A DNA stretch of 64,000 nt from Desulfobacter curvatus DSM 3379. GTDB lineage: Bacteria > Desulfobacterota > Desulfobacteria > Desulfobacterales > Desulfobacteraceae. The notes under the pieces are model-generated. The model saw nothing but the letters and a program-made list of their open reading frames with translations, searched no databases and was not told the origin of the DNA. Every line of letters starts with the position of its first letter. Position 1 is the stretch's first letter. The DNA lies in NCBI RefSeq assembly GCF_000373985.1, contig NZ_KB892924.1, forward strand, positions 82 to 64,081, read 5' to 3'. A program made the position numbers and the translations under genes. Shown here piece by piece: positions 16,648-24,483 of the stretch.

Positions 16648-17442
16648 ATGTTCAAACTGCGTATTGAAAAATTAGGCTTGGCCTGCATTGACGACACCCG
16701 ATCCCTTGGTCGAATATCGATTTTCTTTTTCCAGGGTATCTGGCGGAATTTTGTGCCTTTTGTCCAGATTGCCAAAATTATGGAACAGGTGTGGTTTATT
16801 GGTTATAAATCCATGTTTGTCATCGTTTTAACCGCCTTGTTCACCGGCATGGTACTCGGGCTTCAAGGGTACTACACCTTGGTGGATTTCGGTTCCGAAG
16901 CGACCCTTGGATCAGCGGTTGCCATAACCCTTATCCGTGAACTTGGGCCTGTGCTGTCCGCCATCATGATTGCGGCCCGGGCCGGGTCAGCCATGGCTGC
17001 GGAAATTGGTGTCATGCGAATCTCAGAACAGATTGACGCCCTTGAAACCATGGACATCCATCCGGTGCGGTTCATCTTTTCACCACGCCTTTCAGCCTCC
17101 ATTATCAGTTTCCCGCTTTTAACCGCACTTTTTGATGTCACAGGCATATTCGGCGGGTTTCTAACCGGCGTCGTAATGTTGAATGTCAACCGGTATATAT
17201 ATATGGACAGAGTGATTCGAAGCATTGAATTAGCGGATGTCGCCGGGGGATTTGTCAAGGCCCTGGTGTTTGGCGTACTTGTCTCTACCATGTGCTGCTA
17301 CAAGGGTTTTTTTGCCCATATTGCAGGGGCCCAGTCAGGGCAGGGCGCTAAAAGCGTATCCTTGGCCACCACGAATGCAGTTGTCAATTCCTGTATCCTG
17401 ATTCTAGTTTCCGATTACATCATCACCTCTTTTCTGGTTTAA
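16648..17442 (+). CDS. mlaE: MlaE-family ABC transporter permease
   Basis: 264 residues, the usual size for the MlaE permease, which forms the membrane core of an MCE-type phospholipid transporter. Five to six hydrophobic segments are visible. Typical blocks include ELGPVLSAIMIAARAGSAMAAE and the downstream EQIDALETM. It is the first gene of a four-gene run, mlaE-mlaF-mlaD-mlaA. The MlaEFD complex sits in the inner membrane and moves phospholipids between the inner and outer membranes. The mlaF start follows after two bases. Confidence 0.92.
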   Translation: MFKLRIEKLGLACIDDTRSLGRISIFFFQGIWRNFVPFVQIAKIMEQVWFIGYKSMFVIVLTALFTGMVLGLQGYYTLVDFGSEATLGSAVAITLIRELGPVLSAIMIAARAGSAMAAEIGVMRISEQIDALETMDIHPVRFIFSPRLSASIISFPLLTALFDVTGIFGGFLTGVVMLNVNRYIYMDRVIRSIELADVAGGFVKALVFGVLVSTMCCYKGFFAHIAGAQSGQGAKSVSLATTNAVVNSCILILVSDYIITSFLV

Positions 17443-17444
17443 TC

Positions 17445-18185
17445 ATGGATCAACCATTCATTGAACTGATAGATATTCATAAAAGTTTTTCCGGCAATCA
17501 TGTGCTTGACGGGGTTAACCTTTCCATTGAAAAGGGTTGTGTTACTTGTGTCATCGGAAAAAGCGGCACCGGCAAATCCGTGTTGCTGAAACATATCATC
17601 GGGCTTATGCAGCCTGATTCAGGGCAGGTTTGCGTAGATGGTTTGCCCACCGATCAGATGAGTATGATTCAAAGACATCGTTTCTACAAACAGATATCCT
17701 ATATGTTCCAGGATAATGCATTGTTTGATTTTTTAACGGTGTGGGAAAATATTGCTCTGCCGTTGACTGAGAAAAAAAAGATGCCCATGGATCAGATCCG
17801 GCAGCGGGTAAAGGAAAAAATGGTGGCGCTGGAGATCAGCAGCCACGAAAATAAATATCCCGCCCAATTGTCCGGAGGCATAAGAAAGCGTGTGGCCCTT
17901 GCCCGGGCTTTGATTACCGAGCCTGTTGCCGTACTTTTTGACGAACCCACGTCAGGGCTTGATCCGGTGAGAAGAAACAGTGTTCATTCCATGATTTCCA
18001 CATACCAGAAAGAATTCGGCTTTACTGCTGTCATTGTCAGCCATGACATCCCGGAGATTTTTAGGATATCCCAGCGTGTGGCCATGCTTGACCAGGGTAA
18101 GATTATTTATTTTGGACAGAGTGATGGGATTTTTCAGACTGATAATAAGATAGTTAAGGCTTTTATTTCAGGAAAAGGACCCTGA
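17445..18185 (+). CDS. mlaF: MlaF-family ABC transporter ATP-binding protein
   Basis: 246 residues. Walker A GKSGTGKS (about 35-42), Q-loop in YMFQDNALF, a signature loop in the form LSGGIRKRVALARAL (as in MlaF rather than LSGGQ), Walker B VAVLFDEPTSGLDP, and the switch histidine in VSHD. It powers the MlaE/MlaD lipid transporter. It lies between mlaE and mlaD on the same strand with short gaps, so one transcript is expected. Confidence 0.94.
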   Translation: MDQPFIELIDIHKSFSGNHVLDGVNLSIEKGCVTCVIGKSGTGKSVLLKHIIGLMQPDSGQVCVDGLPTDQMSMIQRHRFYKQISYMFQDNALFDFLTVWENIALPLTEKKKMPMDQIRQRVKEKMVALEISSHENKYPAQLSGGIRKRVALARALITEPVAVLFDEPTSGLDPVRRNSVHSMISTYQKEFGFTAVIVSHDIPEIFRISQRVAMLDQGKIIYFGQSDGIFQTDNKIVKAFISGKGP

Positions 18186-18211
18186 TACATGAAAAAATTA
18201 AGGACAGGTTC

Positions 18212-18661
18212 ATGAAATCAATCAATAAGGAATTCTATGTAGGCGTATTTGTAATTATCGGCCTTTTGTGCGCTGGATATCTTACGGTTGTCCTGGGCGG
18301 TGTCCCGATGTTTAACCCAAAGGGATATACGCTGTATGCATATTTTACCTCTGTAAGCGGTTTGAAAAACGGTGCTGGCATTGAGATGGCCGGTGTTGAG
18401 ATCGGCAATGTCTCTGAGATCATTCTGGACAAAGAGCGTCTGGAGGCAAAGGTTGCCTTAAGGATCAACCAGGGGGTACAACTCAGCGAAGACAGCATTG
18501 CCTCTGTTAAAACCGCAGGCATCATCGGCGAAAAATATATTTCCATTTCTCCGGGGGGGTCTGATATCATGCTTGAAGACAAAGAGGCGTTTAGTAATAC
18601 TGAATCTGCCCTGGATATTGAATCAATGGTCAGAAAATTTATCTTTAAAGACGATAATTGA
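18212..18661 (+). CDS. mlaD: MlaD-family MCE-domain protein
   Basis: 149 residues. It has one N-terminal transmembrane helix (about 9-29) followed by a single MCE domain (about 38-118: LYAYFTSVSGLKNGAGIEMAGVEIG ... IGEKYISISPGG). MlaD hexamers sit in the periplasm on MlaE and form the lipid channel. The protein is somewhat shorter than the E. coli homologue (183 residues), with a short tail after the MCE domain. Neither mlaC nor mlaB follows. Confidence 0.9.
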   Translation: MKSINKEFYVGVFVIIGLLCAGYLTVVLGGVPMFNPKGYTLYAYFTSVSGLKNGAGIEMAGVEIGNVSEIILDKERLEAKVALRINQGVQLSEDSIASVKTAGIIGEKYISISPGGSDIMLEDKEAFSNTESALDIESMVRKFIFKDDN

Positions 18662-18696
18662 GTTATGGACAGATGCAAACCACAGGAGAAATATCT

Positions 18697-19560
18697 ATGA
18701 AATTTTATATAATCCTTATTGTTATGATCCTGACATTGATCACAGGTCCGGCCGTTGCGGGTAACTTAACCGATCAAACCGGACAAGCAGCATCTTCCCC
18801 AGGCTCAGATATCTCCCCCGACCCGTCAGTCAGTGACGTTGACCAGGCAGATAAGGTAGAAGATGACGAATTTCAAGCTGATATTTTCCAAGAGGATCAG
18901 GCTGATCAGAGTACCCATGCCATGGTCGCAGATCCCCTTGAAGGATTTAACCGTGCTGTATTCGTTTTTAACGATAAACTTTACATGTATGGCTTGAGGC
19001 CTGTTTCAAAGGGGTATGCCCGGGTGGTTCCCACCTTTGCCCGCAAAAGTATAAAAAATTTTTTTAACAACCTGTTTTTTCCTATCCGTTTTATCAATGA
19101 CCTGCTCCAGGGTAAGGGTGAGGCCGCAGGCATGGAATTCTCCGCTTTTTTCATCAATACAACCCTTGGTTTTGGCGGGTTAAATAATTTTGCCCAGAAA
19201 TATGTGGGCATCCGGCTTCAGGATGAAGATTTTGGCCAGACTCTTGGATCATACGGCATTGGCAACGGATTTTACCTGGTGCTGCCCATACTTGGTCCCA
19301 GCTCTTTGAGGGATGCTGTGGGCAGGGCAGGGGACTGGTTTGTCAATCCCATCAATTATGCACAGCCCTGGGAATTGTCCTGGGGGGCCTGGGGGTTTGA
19401 AAAGGTGAGCTGGACATCCTTTCATGTCGGGGAGTATGAAGCGTTTAAAGAGGCCTCAATAGATCCTTACACAGCCATGCGGAACGCCTATATCCAGAAC
19501 CGTAACGCTCTTGTCAAAGATGTGGCCGGCGCTCAAAAATTAAAAAACAGTAAAGACTAA
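18697..19560 (+). CDS. mlaA: MlaA/VacJ-family outer-membrane lipid-asymmetry protein
   Basis: 287 residues from the ATG at 18697, chosen because AGGAGA precedes it by seven bases. A signal peptide (about 1-21, ending AVA-G) has no lipobox cysteine, unlike the enterobacterial lipoprotein. After a low-complexity acidic linker rich in D, Q and S, the MlaA domain starts at DPLEGFNRAVFVFND and runs to about 270. MlaA removes phospholipids from the outer leaflet of the outer membrane. Its placement after mlaEFD suggests that this organism encodes donor and importer together. A hairpin at 19571-19588 follows. Confidence 0.9.
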   Translation: MKFYIILIVMILTLITGPAVAGNLTDQTGQAASSPGSDISPDPSVSDVDQADKVEDDEFQADIFQEDQADQSTHAMVADPLEGFNRAVFVFNDKLYMYGLRPVSKGYARVVPTFARKSIKNFFNNLFFPIRFINDLLQGKGEAAGMEFSAFFINTTLGFGGLNNFAQKYVGIRLQDEDFGQTLGSYGIGNGFYLVLPILGPSSLRDAVGRAGDWFVNPINYAQPWELSWGAWGFEKVSWTSFHVGEYEAFKEASIDPYTAMRNAYIQNRNALVKDVAGAQKLKNSKD

Positions 19561-19570
19561 AGACAAAATG

Positions 19571-19588
19571 CAATTATTCGGATAATTG
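19571..19588. terminator. Weak bidirectional hairpin between mlaA and the hydrolase gene
   Basis: CAATTAT-TCGG-ATAATTG is a perfect 7-bp stem with a stable four-base loop, located between two convergent genes. T tracts are short on both sides, so termination strength is uncertain. Confidence 0.4.
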
Positions 19589-19601
19589 TTGTTTAGAGAG
19601 A

Positions 19602-20405
19602 TTATTTATCAATGAGATTGGCACGCCGGTTGGGTAGAAAATATCTCATTTTATGGCTTCGGATATGTTCAAGTAGCGACATGTCCAGCACATGGGTGTA
19701 CATATTATTTTCGTACGCAATGTTTTCACCTGCTAAAAATCCGTCAGGACCCACCATCATGGAAATTCCGGGGAAATTAAGCCCTGCATCGTTTTCGCCG
19801 ACTTGATTAACGGCTGCCACAAATACTGCATTATCAAATGCACGGGCCGTTAAATGGCGCTTCCATGAAGCGCTTTTTTCCCCGGGGGTTCCCCTTGGTG
19901 ACGCATGGGGGAAAAAAATAATATCCGCCTTTTTTAATGCCATGGCCGTTGACAATTCCGGGAAATGCGCATCGTAACAAAGCTGGATTCCGAAATGTAC
20001 CCCTTTGAATTTAAAGACCTGTGTATCATTTCCATAGCTGAAATAAGGTGCCTCAAATGGGGACAAATGAATTTTTCTGTATCGGGCCACAGGCTGACCC
20101 GGGCGAAACACCAGATGCGTGGCATAGATTTTTCCCGAAGCCGCCTTTTCAACAAGTCCGGTTAGTATGGCGATCTTGTGATTATTTGCAAGCCGGTTCA
20201 GTTCATCCATCCATATGGAATCAAGGGCAACAGCATTGCTTAAATCTGCCGGGGCATAACCCGTCAGGTTCATTTCAGGGAACACAACAAAATCACAGTG
20301 TTGCCGGGCTGCAGCAGAGACATGTTTGACCGTTCGGTCAAGATTATACGCAAACCGGTTCACAGGGCAGTTTTGAATGACCAGGGCCACACGGATGTTT
20401 TGCAT
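19602..20405 (-). CDS. Carbon-nitrogen hydrolase (nitrilase superfamily)
   Basis: 267 residues with the full nitrilase catalytic triad: E44 (VFPEMNLTGY), K111 (YRKIHL) and the nucleophile C143 (QLCYDAHFPE). Enzymes of this fold hydrolyse amides, N-carbamoyl compounds or nitriles. The subfamily looks like the stand-alone amidase group rather than the glutaminase domain of NAD synthetase. The substrate cannot be read from sequence. It is convergent to mlaA, and the siroheme decarboxylase-like gene lies 35 bases upstream on the same strand, possibly in the same transcript. Confidence 0.88.
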   Translation of the reverse strand: MQNIRVALVIQNCPVNRFAYNLDRTVKHVSAAARQHCDFVVFPEMNLTGYAPADLSNAVALDSIWMDELNRLANNHKIAILTGLVEKAASGKIYATHLVFRPGQPVARYRKIHLSPFEAPYFSYGNDTQVFKFKGVHFGIQLCYDAHFPELSTAMALKKADIIFFPHASPRGTPGEKSASWKRHLTARAFDNAVFVAAVNQVGENDAGLNFPGISMMVGPDGFLAGENIAYENNMYTHVLDMSLLEHIRSHKMRYFLPNRRANLIDK

Positions 20406-20439
20406 GATGACACCTACGATAAATTAATAGTATAGTAGG

Positions 20440-20892
20440 TCAGACTTTAAAATTGGCCGCTATTTTAAATACATGGGTGGCCGGCAGATTGAGAATTTCG
20501 GTCACTCCGGTTTTCTGTGAAATAGTTTCGAGGCTTTCTTTAATTTTTTCAACTGAGGGTGCAATAAATGTGAACCAGATATTGTATTGATGGTCCCTTT
20601 GATAATTATGGGTGACGCCACTGAAACTATTAACGGTCGTGGTGAACAACTCAATTTTGTCGGGGGCCACCCGGGCGGCGCAAAGGGTGGAGTAAAACCC
20701 CAGGCGATCAGGACTGAAGTTTCCGCCTATCCTGCGGATAATCAGCTCTTGTTTCATCAGCTCAATTTCATTTATGAGCTGGTCTTCACTTAGCCCCAGT
20801 TCTTCGGCCAGGATTTTGTAGGGCCTTGGATGAATTGGGAAATCGGCCTGGATCCGGTTAAGTATGTTTTTGCTTGTCTGGTCTTCTATCAT
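20440..20892 (-). CDS. Siroheme decarboxylase subunit, AhbA/AhbB type
   Basis: 150 residues. An Lrp/AsnC-like winged helix (about 1-60, FPIHPRPYKILAEELGLSED) is followed by an alpha-beta domain with GVTHNYQRDHQYNIWFTF, the hallmark of AhbA/AhbB. These paralogues form the heterodimer that decarboxylates siroheme to didecarboxysiroheme in the alternative haem pathway of sulfate reducers and archaea. The Y and H residues of the R-D-H-x-YN-x-WF motif are retained. Only one paralogue is present, so I do not choose between AhbA and AhbB. A related regulatory protein (NirD/G/H/L type) is a less likely alternative. Confidence 0.82.
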   Translation of the reverse strand: MIEDQTSKNILNRIQADFPIHPRPYKILAEELGLSEDQLINEIELMKQELIIRRIGGNFSPDRLGFYSTLCAARVAPDKIELFTTTVNSFSGVTHNYQRDHQYNIWFTFIAPSVEKIKESLETISQKTGVTEILNLPATHVFKIAANFKV

Positions 20893-20952
20893 TGGGTGGA
20901 AAATGTCCGAATTTGTAAGTATAACTGTGTAGATGTTTGATCCAGTGCCTTA

Positions 20953-21023
20953 GATTTGTCTATTTGGGACTGCGTAGCATACTTAATGTTATGTGAGCAG
21001 GACAAAATAGGCAAATATGAGGT
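20953..21023. repeat. Imperfect inverted repeat around TTTGTCTATTT
   Basis: ATTTGTCTATTTGGGAC (from about 20955) is inversely repeated as GGACAAAATAGGCAAATA (about 20999-21017), enclosing about 30 bases. A related AAAATAGACGAATCTA lies at about 6984-6999. It may be a second dispersed repeat family; two copies are too few to be sure. Confidence 0.4.
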
Positions 21024-21045
21024 GCTGGTCGAACATGTACGAAAA

Positions 21046-21080
21046 ACAAAGGCCCTGTTTAGTTTGTAAACAGGGCCTTT
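21046..21080. terminator. Terminator downstream of dsrC
   Basis: AAAGGCCCTGTTT and AAACAGGGCCTTT form a perfect 13-bp stem with a short loop. It lies between dsrC (minus) and the siroheme decarboxylase-like gene (minus), 35 bases after the dsrC stop, so dsrC is probably monocistronic. Confidence 0.8.
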
Positions 21081-21114
21081 ATCAATTTAAGTTAAAAACT
21101 TAAAATATTTTTAA

Positions 21115-21432
21115 CTATACACAACCGGTCGGTTTCGGAAGGCCGGCCATTTTGCAGGCTCCTTTACCAGGTCCGGAGGGGAACAGTTCATAAATGTGTT
21201 TCAGTTTGAACTTGGTGAGCTTGGAAAGAACACGAACCATGGGAGCGATACCGTTTTTCTCGTAGTAGTCCTGGAGAACTTTAACGAGCTGCCAGTGTTC
21301 GTCAGTCATCTCATCAATGCCTTCCTGGCCTTTTACGTACTCGACCCATTCTTCATTGTACATATTGTAATCAAGAAGAAATCCGTCTTCATCTATTTCG
21401 AATGTTTTCCCGTTAAACTCAAGTGTTGCCAT
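21115..21432 (-). CDS. dsrC: DsrC, sulfur-carrier protein of dissimilatory sulfite reduction
   Basis: 105 residues, the canonical DsrC length. The flexible C-terminal arm carries both conserved cysteines, C93 and the penultimate C104, ten residues apart (C-x10-C, ending TGCV). With both cysteines DsrC forms the trisulfide that is released from DsrAB and reduced by the membrane DsrMKJOP complex. Proteins lacking C93 are TusE-like instead. A strong GGAGG ribosome site precedes the ATG, and it has its own long upstream region and terminator. Separation from dsrAB is usual in sulfate reducers. This gene is the best marker of the organism's metabolism. Confidence 0.96.
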   Translation of the reverse strand: MATLEFNGKTFEIDEDGFLLDYNMYNEEWVEYVKGQEGIDEMTDEHWQLVKVLQDYYEKNGIAPMVRVLSKLTKFKLKHIYELFPSGPGKGACKMAGLPKPTGCV

Positions 21433-21909
21433 TGAATCAATCCTCCTAAAAAAGTTTGTTATAACTGCTCGTTTAACCTATCTTAAGACAAACCGTCTTC
21501 ACTATCAAAGTCACCATTACAATTGGAGACATACCTTATCTCAGCATTGAAGCCTTGTCAATAAAGAATAGCCGACGTTCGGTAAAAAAAACGAAATGGC
21601 CGAACCCTGCGTGGTTATTGCTCTTTTGGGCTTCGTTAATCTGTATTAAGTACAGAACCCGGCCCGTCCTTGCACACTGGTTTTTCCTGTTAGATCGCTT
21701 TAGATGAAAACTTTAATTAATTCTCATTCTCTAAGAATCGTGATATAGAACGATTCGTTGAATATTGTCAACCTCAGTTTATGTGAAAGTATCAATAAGT
21801 GGCTACATTACTTTCATGTTTTGTTGTGGGTTGAGCCTGGGTGCTGATAGCCCAGGTCTGCCCCTGGCCGTTAGTATAATAACCCATCGGAAAACAAAAT
21901 TATTTTTGT
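21433..21909. other. Intergenic stretch between dsrC and miaA
   Basis: The dsrC promoter region must lie in the left part, though I cannot place clear boxes. The right part holds copy A of the dispersed structured repeat (21780-21872), ending 38 bases before miaA. No gene is seen in between. Confidence 0.5.
21780..21872 (+). repeat. Dispersed structured repeat, copy A (type 1)
   Basis: A 5' hairpin (21781-21791 pairs with 21809-21819, with G-U pairs) is joined to the common core hairpin. Within the core, CCTGGG (21836-21841) pairs with CCCAGG (21851-21856) around the loop TGCTGATAG, flanked by a GGGTTGA / TCTGCCC outer stem. It is oriented toward miaA. See copies B-F. Confidence 0.8.
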
Positions 21910-22821
21910 ATGACAAAAATTATTACCATATGCGGCCCCACAGGCATCGGGAAAACCGGCTTTGCCATTGCCCTGGCCCGGGAACTGAACGGCGAGGTCA
22001 TTGGTGCAGATTCCATGCAGATCTACAAATATATGGACGTTGGGACTGCCAAACCCGATGAAAGGGAGCGGCAGCTTGCCGTACACCATCTGGTTGACTT
22101 CCTTGATCCGGCAGATAATTTTGATGCGAAAAGATTTACACTTTTGGCGGACCAGGCCATTGCCGACATTACACAACGGGGCAAGGTGCCTGTGATTGCC
22201 GGTGGGACAGGGCTTTATATCAGGGCCTTAATTCATGGCCTGTTCAGAGGGAAACCTGCTTGCCCGGCAACCCTTGATAAATTGAATCAAACCCTTGAAG
22301 AAAAGGGCGGGCGGGCACTGCATGAGCAATTGACAAAATGTGATCCAAAGGCAGCAGAAACGATTCATCCCAATGACGGATTCAGAATTGTAAGGGCCCT
22401 TGAGGTGTTTTTGACCACGGGGGTTCCCATTTCCCAGCGTCGGCAGACCCACGATTTCAAATCAGATCGGTACCAAAGCCTCACTTTTGGTCTTCACATG
22501 GACCGAAAACTGTTATATGACCGGATTAATCAGCGGGTGGATATCATGATGTCCCAGGGGCTGCTTGACGAGGTTAAGAATCTTGTGACCCAGGGGTATT
22601 CCCTGGAATTGAAATCTATGCAGTCCATCGGCTACCGGCATATGGGGATGTATATAAAGGGAGAAGTTACCCTTGAAGAGGCGGTCCGGCTGCTTAAACG
22701 CGATACCCGCCGGTATGCCAAGCGGCAGTTCACCTGGTTTAAAAAGGAAAAGGATTTGATCTGGATTGATGCCAAAGAGGTAGAAAAAGCCATTGAAACA
22801 GCAAAAGATTTTTTGAGATAA
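21910..22821 (+). CDS. miaA: tRNA dimethylallyltransferase
   Basis: MiaA adds a dimethylallyl group to A37 of tRNAs that read UNN codons. 303 residues, normal length. P-loop GPTGIGKT at 9-16, then the conserved ADSMQIYK (about 36-43), VDFLDP, and the TGTGLYI-like VIAGGTGLYIRAL and AKRQFTWFK blocks. The ATG lies close to the end of repeat copy A with no good Shine-Dalgarno sequence, so expression may depend on the upstream structure. The next gene starts 90 bases downstream. Confidence 0.96.
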   Translation: MTKIITICGPTGIGKTGFAIALARELNGEVIGADSMQIYKYMDVGTAKPDERERQLAVHHLVDFLDPADNFDAKRFTLLADQAIADITQRGKVPVIAGGTGLYIRALIHGLFRGKPACPATLDKLNQTLEEKGGRALHEQLTKCDPKAAETIHPNDGFRIVRALEVFLTTGVPISQRRQTHDFKSDRYQSLTFGLHMDRKLLYDRINQRVDIMMSQGLLDEVKNLVTQGYSLELKSMQSIGYRHMGMYIKGEVTLEEAVRLLKRDTRRYAKRQFTWFKKEKDLIWIDAKEVEKAIETAKDFLR

Positions 22822-22911
22822 TACTCTCATATTGATAATGTTTGTCTCTGTTAAGGAGAAGGTTTTAATCAACAATCCCTCCCCCCACCAAAAAAACAAG
22901 ATGGTAGTTTT

Positions 22912-24483
22912 ATGACTTACGCAAAACACATAAAATTTGTAGTTTCTGTTTGTAGTATAATTGCGCTTATTTTTTTTACCGGATGTTCCAAGCATGCTAT
23001 CCCAGTTTCCTCTTCCAAGCCGTCCCGTATGCCGACAGACAAAACCGTACCCCGGCAGACAACTGTCCCGGAGCTTATCAATCAGGCCCGGATTTTAAGT
23101 GATCAAGGGGCTGTTCAAGATGCTTTGCTCCTCTACAATCATGCCTTTGATCTCGCTCAACGGCCCGGGGCCGGCCATGATGCAGTTTTCAAAACGATTA
23201 TTCTTGATGATGTTGAAAAATTTTTATCAAAAATAGATCCCGAGGAGATTCAAAAATTTTCGAGAATCAAAAATCTTTCCATTCCCCCGGATCTTTTCGA
23301 CTATTGGGCGGGGTACAAATTTGCCCGGATAGGAGATTCTGACAATGCTGCAAATGTTTTGAATGCATTTCTTGAAAAATATCCCAATCATCCCAAAACC
23401 GAGTGGGTAAAGGGACTTTTGGCAAATCTGGGCTCCATCGTCTTTAATAAAAAGAAGATCGGGGTCATCCTGCCCATGTCCGGCAAGTATAAGCTCTACG
23501 GCCAAAAGGCCATGAGGGGTATAGAGCTTGCCCTTGCAAGGCTTTCTGAATCTGGTATTAAAGATTTAAGCATTGAGGTCAAGGACAGTATGTCGGATCC
23601 TGAACATGCTGCCAGGTGTGTGGACCAGCTTGGAAAAAACAATGTTTTTTCCATTTTAGGGCCCATTCTCGCTTCAAAACAAGCGGCTGATAAAGCCCAG
23701 GTCCTTGGTATTCCCATGATGGCACTGACCCAGAAAACAGAATTTCCCCAATATGGAGATTATATATTCAGCAATTTTATAACCCCTGAAATGCAGGTTC
23801 AGGCGCTGGGCAGCTATGTTTTTCATGAACTGGGATTGACAAGAATGGCTGTCTTATATCCGGATGACAACTATGGAAATCGTTATATGCAGGTGTTCAG
23901 ACAGATGGTTGAGCAGTTTGACGGCCAATTAACGGCGGCCCAGGTGTATGACGGTAGTCAAACTGATTTTTCAGCTTCCATTAAAGAGTTGATCAGGAAT
24001 ACACGGCTACGTTTCCAGGCATTGTTTATCCCGGATTCAGTGTCCAGGATCAATTTGATACTCCCCCAGCTTGTCTATCATGACGCCAAGGGCTTTACTT
24101 TGTTAGGGACCAATCTGTGGCACAAGGACAGCCTTTTAAAAGAGACTAGAAGGTACAATAGAAACGCCGTAATCTGCGACGGATATTTTTCCGGCAGTGC
24201 CAATCCTGAAACCGTATGGTTTGATAGGGCGTTCCAGGATTTATACCAGGAAAGGCCCGGCTTTCTTGAGGCCATTGCCTATGATTCGGCCCAGATTCTC
24301 TTCACGGCAGCCAATGCCGATGACGTTGATTCCGGAAGGCGACTCAAGGATGTTCTGCAGGGGCAATTCATATTTGACGGGGCCACCGGAAGCACTCGTT
24401 TTGACAAGACCGGCACCCCGCACAAGAGGTTGTTCTTGATTACCATAAAGGATGATCAGTTTATGGAAATCAACACCCGTTAA
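22912..24483 (+). CDS. Outer-membrane lipoprotein with LppC-like ligand-binding domain
   Basis: 523 residues. Signal peptide with lipobox (IALIFFTGC, lipidated Cys25), a tetratricopeptide-like helical region (about 55-175), and a type 1 periplasmic-binding-protein fold (about 180-515, starting KKIGVILPMSGKYKLYGQKAMRG). This layout matches the LppC/LpoA family of penicillin-binding-protein activators and related branched-chain-amino-acid-receptor-like lipoproteins. It may regulate peptidoglycan synthesis from the outer membrane; the partner is unknown. Its last 14 bases overlap the convergent phosphofructokinase gene. Confidence 0.83.
   Translation: MTYAKHIKFVVSVCSIIALIFFTGCSKHAIPVSSSKPSRMPTDKTVPRQTTVPELINQARILSDQGAVQDALLLYNHAFDLAQRPGAGHDAVFKTIILDDVEKFLSKIDPEEIQKFSRIKNLSIPPDLFDYWAGYKFARIGDSDNAANVLNAFLEKYPNHPKTEWVKGLLANLGSIVFNKKKIGVILPMSGKYKLYGQKAMRGIELALARLSESGIKDLSIEVKDSMSDPEHAARCVDQLGKNNVFSILGPILASKQAADKAQVLGIPMMALTQKTEFPQYGDYIFSNFITPEMQVQALGSYVFHELGLTRMAVLYPDDNYGNRYMQVFRQMVEQFDGQLTAAQVYDGSQTDFSASIKELIRNTRLRFQALFIPDSVSRINLILPQLVYHDAKGFTLLGTNLWHKDSLLKETRRYNRNAVICDGYFSGSANPETVWFDRAFQDLYQERPGFLEAIAYDSAQILFTAANADDVDSGRRLKDVLQGQFIFDGATGSTRFDKTGTPHKRLFLITIKDDQFMEINTR

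Noticed and set aside
22855..22911. AAGGAGAAGG ribosome-site-like sequence after miaA
   Set aside because: No start codon follows at a usable distance; the lipoprotein ATG is about 45 bases further on.
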